A stretch of 64,000 bases of DNA from SZUA-430 sp965227535 (GTDB taxonomy: Bacteria > Pseudomonadota > Alphaproteobacteria > Micropepsales > Micropepsaceae). A program made the translations under genes and the position numbers. This document shows, one piece after another, positions 16,322 through 26,459 of the stretch. Under the pieces are notes generated by a model. It saw only the letters and a list, made by a program, of their open reading frames with translations. It ran no database searches and was not told where the DNA came from. Position 1 is the first letter of the stretch. The number at the start of each line of letters is the position of its first letter. The stretch spans positions 4,650,001-4,714,000 of the forward strand of contig OZ245761.1 in assembly GCA_965227535.1 (NCBI GenBank). The letters are read 5' to 3'.

Positions 16322-18124
16322 ATGACCTATCACACGCCCGTTAGGCAAATCCGCTTCGCCCTCGAGGTCGCGGGTTTATCGCGCCTTTATGACAATCCCG
16401 CTTATGCGGAACTGAGCGCCGATGTGGTGGAAGCCGTGCTGGAAGAAGCCGGCCGCTTCGCCGATGAAGTCCTGGCGCCCTTAAACCGCGTCGGCGACGA
16501 AGAAGGCGCGAAGCTCGCCAACGGCAAGGTCACGCTCCCGACCGGATTCAAGGAAGCTTATCTGGGCTTCGTCGCCGCCGGCTGGAACGGCATCACGGGC
16601 TCGGCGGACTTCGGCGGCCAAGGTCTGCCGCACGCCGTCGGCGTCGCCGTGCAGGAAATGTGGCAAGCATCGAACATGGCGTTCGGCCTCTGCCCGATCT
16701 TGAGCCAAGGCGCGATCGAAGCGCTCGGCGCGCACGGCACGCCGGAGCAGAAGCGCCTCTATCTGCCGAAACTCATTTCCGGCGAATGGACCGGCACGAT
16801 GAACCTGACCGAGCCGCAAGCCGGCTCCGACGTCGGCGCGCTGAAGACAAAAGCGGTGAAGCAGGCCGGCGGCAGCTACAAAATCACCGGCACGAAAATC
16901 TTCATCACCTGGGGCGAGCACGACGCGGCCGAGAACATCATCCATCTCGTGCTCGCCAGACTTCCCGACGCGCCGCCCGGCACGCGCGGTATCTCGCTGT
17001 TCCTCGTGCCGAAGTTCTTGCTGAACGACGACGGCACACCCGGCCCGCACAACGACCTGCGCTGCGTGGGTCTGGAGCACAAGCTCGGCATCCACGGCTC
17101 GCCCACCTGCGTGATGTCGTTCGGCGACAACGGCGGCGCGACCGGTTTCCTCATCGGTCACGAGAACAAAGGCATGTCGGCGATGTTCACGATGATGAAC
17201 GCCGCGCGCCTCAACGTCGGCGTCCAAGGCGTCGCCATCGCCGAGCGCAGTTTCCAGCAAGCGCTCGCCTTCGCGCGCGAGCGCAAGCAAGGCAAACCCT
17301 TCGGCCTGCAGCACGAAACGCTGGAGATGTCGCCGATCATCTTCCACGCCGACGTGCGCCGCATGCTGCTCACGCAAAAAGCCATCGCCGAAGCCGGCCG
17401 CGCCATCTGCCTCGCCAACGCGATCGCCATCGACGAAGCCCGCCACGGCGAAACACCCGCCATCCGCACCGCCGCCAAGGCGCGCGAAGAACTGCTGACG
17501 CCGCTGTCAAAGGCCTGGTGCACCGACATGGGCGTCGAAGCCGCCTCGCTCGGCGTCCAGGTGCACGGCGGCATGGGCTTCATCGAAGAAACCGGCGCCG
17601 CTCAGCACTACCGCGACGCCCGCATCGCACCGATCTACGAAGGCACCAACGGCATCCAAGCGATCGACCTCATCGGCCGCAAACTGTCCCTGGAAGGCGG
17701 CGAAACCATCCGCCGCTTCCTGGGCGAGATCGCCAAAACCGCCGCGATCAACGAAGGCGCGCCGTCCTCGGCGCTGAAATCCATCGGCCGCGAACTCGCG
17801 CGCGCCCACCGCGCCACCGAAAGCGCAACGGCCTGGCTGCAGGAAAAAATGCGCACGTCGCCCAGCGAAGCACTCCCCGGCGCCGCGCCGTATCTGCGCA
17901 TGCTGGGCTCACTCGCCGGCGCACACTTCCTCGCGCGCGGCGCGCTCGCCGCCAGCGACCGCCTCGAGAAGGGCGACGCCGACAAGGACTTCCTCAACGC
18001 CCGCATCGCCACCGCCCAATTCTTCGCCGAACAGCTGCTGCCGCAAAGCGAAGGCCTCTTAGGCCCCATCACCCGCGGCGCCGCGGGTCCGTTCGCCTTG
18101 AGCGGCGACGAACTCGGCGCATAG
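16322..18124 (+). CDS. Acyl-CoA dehydrogenase (long DmdC-like subfamily)
   Basis: A 600-residue flavoenzyme that introduces a 2,3-double bond into acyl-CoA. Length and layout match the C-terminally extended subfamily that includes 3-methylmercaptopropionyl-CoA dehydrogenase DmdC and many beta-oxidation enzymes. Seen are GTMNLTEPQAGSDVGALKT and FITWGEHD (FAD loop), a long lid insertion, VQVHGGMGFIEETGAAQHYRDARI and PIYEGTNGIQAIDLIGRKL with the Glu that acts as catalytic base, followed by about 140 extra residues. The substrate cannot be told apart; DMSP-related use is possible but unproven. The SDR gene 42 bases downstream may be co-transcribed. Confidence 0.92.
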   Translation: MTYHTPVRQIRFALEVAGLSRLYDNPAYAELSADVVEAVLEEAGRFADEVLAPLNRVGDEEGAKLANGKVTLPTGFKEAYLGFVAAGWNGITGSADFGGQGLPHAVGVAVQEMWQASNMAFGLCPILSQGAIEALGAHGTPEQKRLYLPKLISGEWTGTMNLTEPQAGSDVGALKTKAVKQAGGSYKITGTKIFITWGEHDAAENIIHLVLARLPDAPPGTRGISLFLVPKFLLNDDGTPGPHNDLRCVGLEHKLGIHGSPTCVMSFGDNGGATGFLIGHENKGMSAMFTMMNAARLNVGVQGVAIAERSFQQALAFARERKQGKPFGLQHETLEMSPIIFHADVRRMLLTQKAIAEAGRAICLANAIAIDEARHGETPAIRTAAKAREELLTPLSKAWCTDMGVEAASLGVQVHGGMGFIEETGAAQHYRDARIAPIYEGTNGIQAIDLIGRKLSLEGGETIRRFLGEIAKTAAINEGAPSSALKSIGRELARAHRATESATAWLQEKMRTSPSEALPGAAPYLRMLGSLAGAHFLARGALAASDRLEKGDADKDFLNARIATAQFFAEQLLPQSEGLLGPITRGAAGPFALSGDELGA

Positions 18125-18166
18125 TCGGAAACACATACGAAACACGCTAACGAAGGTGGAGTGAAC

Positions 18167-18937
18167 ATGTCCCTCAAAGGCCGCGTTGCATTGGTAACGG
18201 GTGGCAGCCGCGGCATCGGCCGCGCTATCGCCCTGGGGCTCGCAGCCGACGGCGCCGACGTCGCGGTCAACTACCGCCGCGAAGACAGCGAGGCCGACAA
18301 GGTCGTCGCGGAAATCAAGGCGATGGGCCGCAAGGCGGCCGCCTACAAAGCCTCCGTCGACGTGATCGAAGAGGTCGCCGCGATGATGGAGCGCGTGAAG
18401 AGCGAACTCGGCCCCGTCTCGATCCTGATCAACAACGCCGGTATCGCCAGCCGCGGCCAAACCATCGCCGACACAGATCCGCAAGAGATGCAGCGCGTCC
18501 TCGGCGTGCACGCGCTCGCGCCGTTCTACTGCTCGAAGCTCGTGCTGCCGCAGATGCGCACGCAAAAACGCGGCGACATCATCGTCATCTCAAGCGTCGC
18601 GACGCTCGCTTACACCGGCCGCGGCGCGCCTTACAGCATGGGCAAGGCGGCGGGCGAGGCGCTGGCCTACGTGCTCGCGAAGGAAGAACGACCGAACAAC
18701 ATCTACGTCAACGTCGTGGCGCCGCCGCTCACCGATACCGACATGGGTCAGCGCCTGGCGAAGTCGCGCGGCGCCGCCGACATCCGCGACCTCGACAAGA
18801 CGATGCCCTTCGGCCACGTCTGCGCGCCGGACGATATCGCCAATGTCGTGCGATATCTGGTGTCCGACAAGAACACGTATGTCTCAGGCGAAAAGATCAC
18901 CGTCCACGGCGCCGCCGACAGACCCGGCTTCGCTTAG
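18167..18937 (+). CDS. Short-chain dehydrogenase (FabG-like)
   Basis: A 256-residue SDR with the closest visual resemblance to 3-oxoacyl-ACP reductase. It has VTGGSRGIGRAIA, NNAG, a catalytic Ser in VISSVA and YSMGK (YxxxK). Its place just after an acyl-CoA dehydrogenase suggests a role in acyl-CoA metabolism. The ATG at 18167 is preferred over the GTG at 18161 because an AAGGTGGAG site is correctly spaced. Its TAG stop interlocks with the stop of the converging outer-membrane gene in TTAG (18934-18937). Confidence 0.9.
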   Translation: MSLKGRVALVTGGSRGIGRAIALGLAADGADVAVNYRREDSEADKVVAEIKAMGRKAAAYKASVDVIEEVAAMMERVKSELGPVSILINNAGIASRGQTIADTDPQEMQRVLGVHALAPFYCSKLVLPQMRTQKRGDIIVISSVATLAYTGRGAPYSMGKAAGEALAYVLAKEERPNNIYVNVVAPPLTDTDMGQRLAKSRGAADIRDLDKTMPFGHVCAPDDIANVVRYLVSDKNTYVSGEKITVHGAADRPGFA

Positions 18938-19683
18938 TCCATCTGGAAGTTCATGCCGATGCGGATCATCTGATCGGTCACTTCCGCCGTGCCGTTGCTC
19001 GTGGTCGTGCCGCTCGCGATCGGACCGTTCGCCTGGATCTCGCCGAGGTCGTAGTAGAGATACTCGACCTTGATGGACGCGCCGGACTCGATCATCAGCT
19101 CGATGCCTGCGCCGAGGCTGTAGCCGCTGCGGAATTCGGAGTTCTCGATGACCTGCATCGGCGTTGGCGTGAACGTGTCGGCGAAGGTCTGGGTGAACTT
19201 CATGTCGGCGCCCGCATAGCCGCCGGTGGCGTAGGCCAAGAACCACTCGTTGCCGACGCCAAGACGCAGCCGCGCCGTCGCCAGCCACGTTTGCTCCAGA
19301 CTGTTCGTCACCGTGAAAGTGTCGGGCGCGTTCGTCGGATAGGTCAGCGTCGACAACGCCGATGTATCGTTGCCGAAGCCAGAGGCGTCCACCTCAAAGC
19401 CGAACACGAACGAGCCCGCGGGCCAGTTCACCCCGATCTGTCCGCCGCCCGCGAACGTTTCTTCGTCGAGCGACATCGCACTTTCGTCCTCGACCGCGAT
19501 CAAGTTGGTCGCACCGAAATACGTGTTGCTGGTGATCGTCCGGTCGGTGTCGACGTCGCTCGAGCCCAGACCCGCATGCAGCCCCAAATAATACCCGCCC
19601 CACGACGCCGTGTTTTCGGCGCTGGCGCTCAAGGCAAGCGGCAACACGGCAACGGCGCTCAACGCCAGCGATCGAACAAACAT
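18934..19683 (-). CDS. Outer-membrane beta-barrel protein (OmpA-like/Omp25 type)
   Basis: A 249-residue predicted outer-membrane beta-barrel. The signal peptide (VLPLALSASA) is followed by WGGYYLGLHAGLG, the typical first strand of the alphaproteobacterial Omp25/Omp31 family. Alternating strands include GGQIGVNWPAGSFVFGFEVDAS, WLATARLRLGVG, YATGGYAGADMKF and IKVEYLYYDLGEI, and the end IRIGMNFQMD resembles a terminal barrel strand. Function is structural or unknown. The ATG at 19683 is chosen over a GTG 12 bases upstream. Its stop overlaps that of the SDR gene by four bases. Confidence 0.85.
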   Translation of the reverse strand: MFVRSLALSAVAVLPLALSASAENTASWGGYYLGLHAGLGSSDVDTDRTITSNTYFGATNLIAVEDESAMSLDEETFAGGGQIGVNWPAGSFVFGFEVDASGFGNDTSALSTLTYPTNAPDTFTVTNSLEQTWLATARLRLGVGNEWFLAYATGGYAGADMKFTQTFADTFTPTPMQVIENSEFRSGYSLGAGIELMIESGASIKVEYLYYDLGEIQANGPIASGTTTSNGTAEVTDQMIRIGMNFQMD

Positions 19684-19867
19684 GAGACCCCCCACCCAAC
19701 ACGCGCACCCACTTCCCCAAGTGGATGCAACTTTCCCGCGCAGATGCTAGCACCTGCCCGCACACAGGGCTGTGCCCGTCCCGCAACCAACGGGCGAATT
19801 GCGCGCCTGGACGAAGAGTTGAATCCAGGGCAAGAGATTCGCCTACAAGGCGTATTCGCGAGGACCC

Positions 19868-20464
19868 GTGTCTGATCCGACCTACCACCTGAACGGCGCT
19901 TTCAAGCCGACGGCCAAGCGCCGCGCAGATCTCGACGGCCCCGATTTCTTCCCGACCCCCGCCTGGGCGACGCGAGCGCTGATCGACAACGAACCGTTCG
20001 AGGGCGAAATCTGGGAATGCGCCTGCGGCGACGGCGAGATGGCGCGCGTGCTGACGGACGCCGGCCACAAGGTCCACGCCACCGATCTTTACACACGCGG
20101 CCATGGCGAGAGCGGGGTCGACTTCCTAGCCTCCACGCGCGTGACGGACAACATCGTCACCAACCCGCCCTACAACGTGGCCGAAGCGTTCGTCGCCCAG
20201 GGTCTCAAACTTGCCCGCCGCAAATTCGCACTACTTCTGCGCCTCGCGTTCCTCGAAGGCGCAAACCGCGCCCGCACAATCTTCCTCGACCACCCGCCGT
20301 CCCGCGTCTGGGTCTTCAGCGAACGCATCACCTTCTACATGAAGGACGCCGCAAAGGCCGGCAGCGGCACCACCGCCTACGCCTGGTTCGTCTGGGACAA
20401 AGCCGCGGCACCCGGCACGGAACTGAAATGGTTCAAGCCGGGCTACAAATCGGGGACACGGTAA
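19868..20464 (+). CDS. Solitary NPPY-type SAM-dependent (DNA adenine?) methyltransferase
   Basis: A 198-residue protein. GPDFFPTPAWATRALI near the N-terminus and TNPPYNVAEAF (motif IV, NPPY) around residues 97-107 are hallmarks of amino-methyltransferases acting on DNA adenine or protein Gln; WECACGDGEMARVL is the SAM-binding motif I. Proteins opening with a YPTPxWATRAL stretch are common in phages and prophages. No restriction gene, phage gene or target-recognition domain is adjacent, so the substrate is uncertain. The start is GTG at 19868. It stands between two minus-strand envelope genes and ends before a hairpin at 20473-20501. Confidence 0.72.
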   Translation: MSDPTYHLNGAFKPTAKRRADLDGPDFFPTPAWATRALIDNEPFEGEIWECACGDGEMARVLTDAGHKVHATDLYTRGHGESGVDFLASTRVTDNIVTNPPYNVAEAFVAQGLKLARRKFALLLRLAFLEGANRARTIFLDHPPSRVWVFSERITFYMKDAAKAGSGTTAYAWFVWDKAAAPGTELKWFKPGYKSGTR

Positions 20465-20472
20465 GGCCGGCG

Positions 20473-20501
20473 GCGGTCCCGGCCTCCGCGGCCAGGACCG
20501 C
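20473..20501. terminator. Nested GC hairpin between convergent genes
   Basis: An outer stem GCGGTCC/GGACCGC encloses an inner GGCC-TCCGC-GGCC stem. There is no T-run. It lies between the convergent methyltransferase and YbjN-like genes and may act as a terminator or protective 3' structure. Confidence 0.5.
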
Positions 20502-20508
20502 TTCTGCG

Positions 20509-21156
20509 CTATCGAACGCGGTTGACGGGCTGCGGCTTAAACGCCTCGCCCGCGGCGGCGGCATGGATGGCCACCTCGCGGCCGGCAGGCGGCTTGAACG
20601 ATACCGGCGCAGCGCCGCCGGTGGGCAAGGCGGCGATCGTCGCGGTTTTCATGTAGTCGATCAGGTAAGACGTGTAAGCCGCATACACCGCGAGCTGCAC
20701 AATAACGTTCTCACGCGCAACGCCATGATCGAGAATGATGTAGCGTTCGGACACGACGGCTTTCGGCGTCTGAAAAGCCTTCCCGGCGCGGAAGTTCGCA
20801 TTATACGAATTAAGCGTCGCCAGCGCGGTGCCGGAATCCTCGAACGCGCACGTCACGCGAACACCGACGCACCCGCCCTCGGGATGACAGTACGTTCGCG
20901 CGGCATAGATCAACCCGTTGTGTTTGAACGTCGCGACCTTGATCGTCAGCTTGAGCTGATCGGTGATCGTCATGGACTCGTCCGCACCCTGCGTGATGTC
21001 GGTCGCGCCCCATTCCTGAAGAATGCTGTTCAGCGTTTCGATCGACATCGAGGAGATGCTGGTCTCCGCCGCTTGGCCTTGCGGCGCCGTCAAAAACCAA
21101 GAAGCGGTGGCAAGACCGACCGCAAATACGACACGCGTGAACCAAAGATTGCGCAT
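20509..21156 (-). CDS. Secreted YbjN-domain protein
   Basis: A 215-residue protein with a signal peptide (ending PQGQAA). The mature part resembles the YbjN / type III chaperone-like domain: LNSILQEWGATDI at the start, then CHPEGGCVGVRVTCAFEDSG (the cysteine pair is typical of secreted YbjN proteins) and LNSYNANFRAGKAF. About 60 residues of Ala/Gly-rich tail follow. YbjN in E. coli is a cytoplasmic stress or motility factor; the secreted alphaproteobacterial versions have no known job. The ATG at 21156 has a GGGGGA site. No operon partner is evident. Confidence 0.7.
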   Translation of the reverse strand: MRNLWFTRVVFAVGLATASWFLTAPQGQAAETSISSMSIETLNSILQEWGATDITQGADESMTITDQLKLTIKVATFKHNGLIYAARTYCHPEGGCVGVRVTCAFEDSGTALATLNSYNANFRAGKAFQTPKAVVSERYIILDHGVARENVIVQLAVYAAYTSYLIDYMKTATIAALPTGGAAPVSFKPPAGREVAIHAAAAGEAFKPQPVNRVR

Positions 21157-21410
21157 TCCAACATCCCCCGAAACTGCGTCTCACCACGCCTGCCATAGCC
21201 GCGGCACACCGTTCCAGTTTAGCACGGCCGCGCACGACATCGGCGTGACACGTCTCTCTGTTTTTCGTTCGCCTTCAGCGTGCCTTGTGTTCGTTGCCAA
21301 TCGCCTGATGCACGTAGGGCACCAGCGTGCGAACTCGCACACGAACCGAACAGAGATGCGGATGGACGCGCAGCGCAGGTTGGTCCAAGCTTGTCGCCGT
21401 GGACAGTGGA

Positions 21411-22352
21411 CTAAGGCGCTTCGATCGCGAACTGCTCCTTCACCAGGCCGTTCGCGATAAGGGTCGCGAGGTTGTCGTTGTCGTGTGACGGAATCATGGT
21501 GATGCGTTCTTCCTCGAGGTACAGGTCGTGAAGCGCACGAATTTGTTCGCCGACCTTCGCTCGATCCTCCGCCGGCTTCATCAAATATTCCTGTACGAGA
21601 CGTGGCCGGCCCGCGGGTGTTTGAACATTCGACAACGCCCACGCCACGTCGCCCAGAAACAAAACTTCGCGTCCGTCGGCGAGCTTCGCATAGAACATCA
21701 CGTTGCCCGCCGTATGTCCCGGCGCAGGAATCATCACCACGCCCGGCGCGACGCGAACGGGCTCCTTCGGATCGATCAACTGCGCGGTGGCGAGCGCTGG
21801 CGAAACAACGCCGCCCGGCGCGAACAAGCGCAAGCCTTCGAACTGCGCCGTTGTCAGCGTCAACCGTTCGGCCAACCGCTCCGGCACCGGAAAGCGCGCG
21901 ACGCCCGCGATGTGATCAGGGTGCTCATGCGTAACGACGACACGCGAAGCATTGCCCATCGCCGCAATCACGCGTCCATAGGCGGCCTCGTCATAGACTG
22001 GGTTCTCCCTCTGCGTTGCCGCCGCAACGTCCTTGTCCATCCCTGAGTCGATGACGACGCTGCCCGACGGCCCGTTCAACTGAAACGCCGTGCGCGCCAT
22101 GACGTAAGGCTCGTACCCGCCGCCCGCCTGCGCGATGCCGAACGGAATGGAGTCGCGCCCGACAATCTCGACGCGGATCTCAGTCGGCAGTTCCGCGGTG
22201 TCGTTCGCAACCAGAGCGCGCCACCCCGCAATGTCGGCTTTGTACGACGACATCGCAGGCACCTCGCCGTCCGCGAGCAAGTACCAATACGCGCCGCCAG
22301 CGATGACAATGATGACAAGCAGACCAATGCCGATCCGGCCGAGCCAACCCAT
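21411..22352 (-). CDS. Membrane-anchored metallo-beta-lactamase-fold hydrolase
   Basis: A 313-residue protein with one N-terminal membrane helix (about residues 5-24) and a periplasm-facing metallo-beta-lactamase fold. The zinc motif THEHPDH is at residues 141-147, with DSGMD before it; PAPGHTAG and FLGDVAW supply later ligands, and a late SHDND motif follows. The fold hydrolyses esters, lactones or thioesters; a quorum-signal lactonase is one possibility but is not shown. The ATG at 22352 has a GGGGAG site. It diverges from a second, unrelated member of the same fold at 22544. Confidence 0.82.
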   Translation of the reverse strand: MGWLGRIGIGLLVIIVIAGGAYWYLLADGEVPAMSSYKADIAGWRALVANDTAELPTEIRVEIVGRDSIPFGIAQAGGGYEPYVMARTAFQLNGPSGSVVIDSGMDKDVAAATQRENPVYDEAAYGRVIAAMGNASRVVVTHEHPDHIAGVARFPVPERLAERLTLTTAQFEGLRLFAPGGVVSPALATAQLIDPKEPVRVAPGVVMIPAPGHTAGNVMFYAKLADGREVLFLGDVAWALSNVQTPAGRPRLVQEYLMKPAEDRAKVGEQIRALHDLYLEEERITMIPSHDNDNLATLIANGLVKEQFAIEAP

Positions 22353-22543
22353 AATACGTCTCCCCAAGGAGACCGATCAAAGCACACCCGCGTCCGGCCC
22401 GTCCGTGCCGCTGATCGTCGCGACGGCGCCGTCATTCCCAACGAACCAGCCGTTTCGCACCCTGCCGAACCGCGCGATTTGCTCAATTTCGCAGTGCAGC
22501 ATAGCCTCACGCCAACCAAGCTATCTGTAAGAATCGAAACATC

Positions 22544-23611
22544 ATGACCATCACCCTCGACGGAACGGAGACCGCAGCGCCGCGCGAACGCGACGGCCTG
22601 ACCTATCCGTTTCCCGCCAAGCCCGAACCCGGCAAGACCATCGAAGTCGCGCCGGGCATCCATTGGATCCGCCTGCCGCTGCCGTTCCAATTGAACCACA
22701 TCAATGTCTGGCTGGTCGAAGACGGCGACGGCTGGGCCGTGGTCGACACCGGCATCAATTCCAGAACGACGCAAGGTCTGTGGGAACAGGTCTTCGCCTC
22801 GCTCGGCGGCAAGCCGGTGAAACGCGTGATCGTCACGCATCTCCATCCCGATCACGTCGGCCTCGCCGGCTGGTTCACCGAAAAGTTCAACGTGCCGCTC
22901 TATATGTCGCGTACGGATTATCTCCTCTGCCGCACGCTGGTGATGGACACCGGCCAACCGGCGCCGGAAGAAGGCGTCCTCTTCTACAAGGCCGCAGGCT
23001 TCCCCGACGAGGCGCTGGAATATTACCGCAAACGCTTCGGCGGTTTCGGCAGCGGCGTCTATAGCCTGCCGCAATCCTACCGCCGCCTGACGGACGGCCA
23101 GGAGCTGATCATCGGCCGCTACCGCTGGCGCATCGTCGTCGGCCGCGGCCATGCACCCGAACACGCGTGCCTGTGGAGCCCCGATCAGAAGATCATGATC
23201 TCCGGCGATCAAATCCTGCCGCGCATCTCATCGAACGTCAGCGTCTTCCCGACCGAACCCGAAGCGAACCCGCTGCAGGAATGGATCGACAGCTGCAAAC
23301 ACCTGCGCACCCTGATCCCCGACAACACGCTAATCCTGCCCGCGCACAACGAGCCCTTCTACGGCGTCTCAACACGCATGACGCAACTCATCGACGACCA
23401 TGAAGAGGGCCTGGCGAAACTGCTCACCCTCTGCGAAACGCCAAAGCGCGCCGTCGACACATTCCCGGCGCTCTTCCGCGCGAAAATCACCAGCGGCAAC
23501 TTCGGCATGGCGACCGGCGAAAGCCTCTCCCACCTCAACTGCCTCATCGCCCGCGGCCAACTCACCCGAACCCGCGACGCCGACGGCATCGACTGGTACC
23601 AAAGAGCGTAG
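22544..23611 (+). CDS. Metallo-beta-lactamase-fold hydrolase (long, LACTB2-like)
   Basis: A 355-residue cytoplasmic protein. The zinc motif THLHPDH is at residues 98-104, DTGINS precedes it, and GRGHAPEHACLW, SGDQILPRIS and LPAHNEPF complete the metal site. A helical C-terminal domain of about 90 residues (SLSHLNCLIARGQL) resembles the winged-helix tail of LACTB2/glyoxalase-II-like proteins. Substrate unknown; many such proteins sit near acyl-CoA or SDR genes, and an SDR follows after a 277-base gap. Confidence 0.85.
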   Translation: MTITLDGTETAAPRERDGLTYPFPAKPEPGKTIEVAPGIHWIRLPLPFQLNHINVWLVEDGDGWAVVDTGINSRTTQGLWEQVFASLGGKPVKRVIVTHLHPDHVGLAGWFTEKFNVPLYMSRTDYLLCRTLVMDTGQPAPEEGVLFYKAAGFPDEALEYYRKRFGGFGSGVYSLPQSYRRLTDGQELIIGRYRWRIVVGRGHAPEHACLWSPDQKIMISGDQILPRISSNVSVFPTEPEANPLQEWIDSCKHLRTLIPDNTLILPAHNEPFYGVSTRMTQLIDDHEEGLAKLLTLCETPKRAVDTFPALFRAKITSGNFGMATGESLSHLNCLIARGQLTRTRDADGIDWYQRA

Positions 23612-23635
23612 TCGCGCACACACCGCCCCTATGCC

Positions 23636-23684
23636 GTCATGGCCGGGCTTGACCCGGCCACCCAGTGCGCGCGAAGCGCGCGAC
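23636..23684. repeat. RIME-type repeat GTCATGGCCGGGCTTGACC...
   Basis: This unit shares its first 31 bases, GTCATGGCCGGGCTTGACC through GGCCACCCAGT, with both arms of the element at 56186-56320. Here the second, inverted arm is degenerate (CTGGGTCAAGACCGGCC near 23788). Confidence 0.75.
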
Positions 23685-23692
23685 AAAAAATG

Positions 23693-23751
23693 AACCACCA
23701 AGCACACCAAGCCTCCGTCGCAGCTCAAGCGGCTTGGTGATCTTGGTGGTT
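23693..23751. repeat. Inverted repeat with 21-base arms (CCACCAAG...CTTGGTGG)
   Basis: The left arm 23693-23713 and right arm 23731-23751 are complementary except for two bases and enclose a 17-base loop. It is nested inside the RIME-type repeat region between the MBL-fold gene and the SDR gene. The right arm is followed by TTAATC, so on plus it could also behave as a weak terminator. Confidence 0.7.
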
Positions 23752-23888
23752 TAATCTTGCTTTTGCGCTACGCGCCGACTGGGCGCCTGGGTCAAGACCG
23801 GCCTTGACGAACAGAGAGCGTAGAAGCCGCGGATAGCCGACAACGCGCGTCCATGACATAAACAAGAAAAATCGGGAACGCGCTGCTC

Positions 23889-24749
<861 letters not shown>

Positions 24750-25024
24750 ATTGATGCGTAGTGTTATTCAGCACCGCTGTTCTCCTCCCGCGCGAGCGCC
24801 GCTCCTTGTCGAGCTCCGCTGACGAGATAGAAGCGAGTGAAAGACATCTCACGGGCCAAAAAACCACTGGATGACACGTGAATTGAATCACGCCATCGCG
24901 CTTCTATTGTTAGACTGAGGCTAGAAGACAAAACGTGTCGACCGCCAATAAAAATGCGCGGACGAGGCCGCACGCAGGCGAGGGATTGGGCCGCGGCAGC
25001 TAAACGTGGAGCGGTGGGGAACGC

Positions 25025-26428
25025 ATGGCCGGCAAGAAGACACGTGCGCCGAAGGCGCGTGGCCATCATCATGTTGTTCGCGAGGACGCGATCGCGCGCG
25101 AGACAATGGAGAATGGCTTCATCTATCTCGACCCCAACGTCGATCCCGACATATCGATAGAGGATCTCGAGAGCATACCGCGCGAAATGCGTCGCGAAGA
25201 CATGGATCTCTATTTTCGCGCCAAGATCGAGGTCTTCGAGGCCGATCAAGCGCAGAGCGATAGCAGTTGGGTTCTTTGGACGGTGCGGCTGGCCGCGTTC
25301 GCGGCTCCGTTAGTCGTTGCGGCGTTTGTGGTGCTTGGAGCCTGGTGGCTGGGTGGGACTGACGTGGGCATCGCCGGCGCAGTTGTCTTGGTGCTTTCGG
25401 GATTATGGGCCGCCTCTCTCTACTGGAAAAATGAACTCATCCCGGCGAATCTCTGGCCCGGGTTCTTCGAGCAGCGCCTGCTGCAATTCACCGAGCGCCG
25501 CTTCGGCGAAGCGGGGCGCGACATGCGCCAATTGATCAGCAGACTGATCCACGTCTTCCTCGACAACTTGCGAACATTCATCCGGCGCAAGCGCTTGCTT
25601 CAAGCAGGCGCCACCTTCGGTGTCACCGTACCGGCGTTCGTCCTGCTATGGCTGCCGGATGCGTGGCTGCCGTCCGACAATGTTCCATTGGCGCTGTTTG
25701 CGGCCGGCGTGGGCTTTCTTGTGTTTACCGCGGCGGACTGGTGGTTTGGATACGTCAACGGGCATTTGCACGAGCATTACTCAACGGCGTTGGAGCATTC
25801 TGCGCGTGACGTTTCGATCAAAATCACGCAGCGCATGAAGTCGTTGAGCCAGATCATCACGCAGTACATTACAAAGCTGCAGGAGATTCAGCAGAAAGGT
25901 GAGAAGGTCCCCGGTGCTGCCGGTGCCGCGCAGCTCGAAAATATGCGCGACGAGCAGCTTCAAGACGGTTCAGGGTTTTTCTATATCCAGACGATACTTT
26001 TCCTTGCCAAGAACAACGAACATCTCGAGCTTTTCTTGTGGGATGAAGTGCACCGTTCGCGACGGGAGCACATGATGCTCGACGCTCGCGGCTTTGCTCT
26101 AACGCTGTCCGTTCTACTTTTCTTTGCTGGAATTCAAGCCTTCGCGCTGGTCCTCAGCGCGAATGAAATCATGGTTGACGGTGAGGGGCTCCGCGGCTGG
26201 TTCGCCGGGGCACTCGCTATGGCCGGGCTCGTCATGAGTTGGGTGTTTGCCGAACGGTCATACGCCTCGCCCGCCTGGACATCGGGCGCCGATATTCTGG
26301 AAAAGCGTTTCGACTCAGCCGACTGGGACACCTACGCCAAGCTAAAAATCGACGTGAAGCTCGCCGCACGATTCCAGCGTGCGATCTATTGGATCCGCGA
26401 TCTCTTCGAACTGCGCCGCGAGCGCTAA
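25025..26428 (+). CDS. Unrecognised six-span membrane protein
   Basis: A 467-residue protein I cannot assign. A charged cytoplasmic head of about 80 residues (with DPNVDPDISIEDLESIP) is followed by helix pairs at about 80-132, 188-241 and 355-410. Between the second and third pairs lies a long hydrophilic stretch (about 245-350) with coiled-coil character (KITQRMKSLSQIITQYITKLQEIQQKGEKV). The even spacing of three helix pairs could mean internal duplication, but the pairs are not clearly similar in sequence. Codon choice is less C-ending than in its neighbours, which suggests a different history. There is 275 bases of gene-free DNA before it. Confidence 0.7.
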   Translation: MAGKKTRAPKARGHHHVVREDAIARETMENGFIYLDPNVDPDISIEDLESIPREMRREDMDLYFRAKIEVFEADQAQSDSSWVLWTVRLAAFAAPLVVAAFVVLGAWWLGGTDVGIAGAVVLVLSGLWAASLYWKNELIPANLWPGFFEQRLLQFTERRFGEAGRDMRQLISRLIHVFLDNLRTFIRRKRLLQAGATFGVTVPAFVLLWLPDAWLPSDNVPLALFAAGVGFLVFTAADWWFGYVNGHLHEHYSTALEHSARDVSIKITQRMKSLSQIITQYITKLQEIQQKGEKVPGAAGAAQLENMRDEQLQDGSGFFYIQTILFLAKNNEHLELFLWDEVHRSRREHMMLDARGFALTLSVLLFFAGIQAFALVLSANEIMVDGEGLRGWFAGALAMAGLVMSWVFAERSYASPAWTSGADILEKRFDSADWDTYAKLKIDVKLAARFQRAIYWIRDLFELRRER

Positions 26429-26459
26429 GGCGGTCGCGGCGCAGACGCGCGAACGCGTG

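Noticed and set aside
16660..18150. A 496-codon second frame inside the acyl-CoA dehydrogenase gene
   Set aside because: Arg-rich with no domain; frame shadow.
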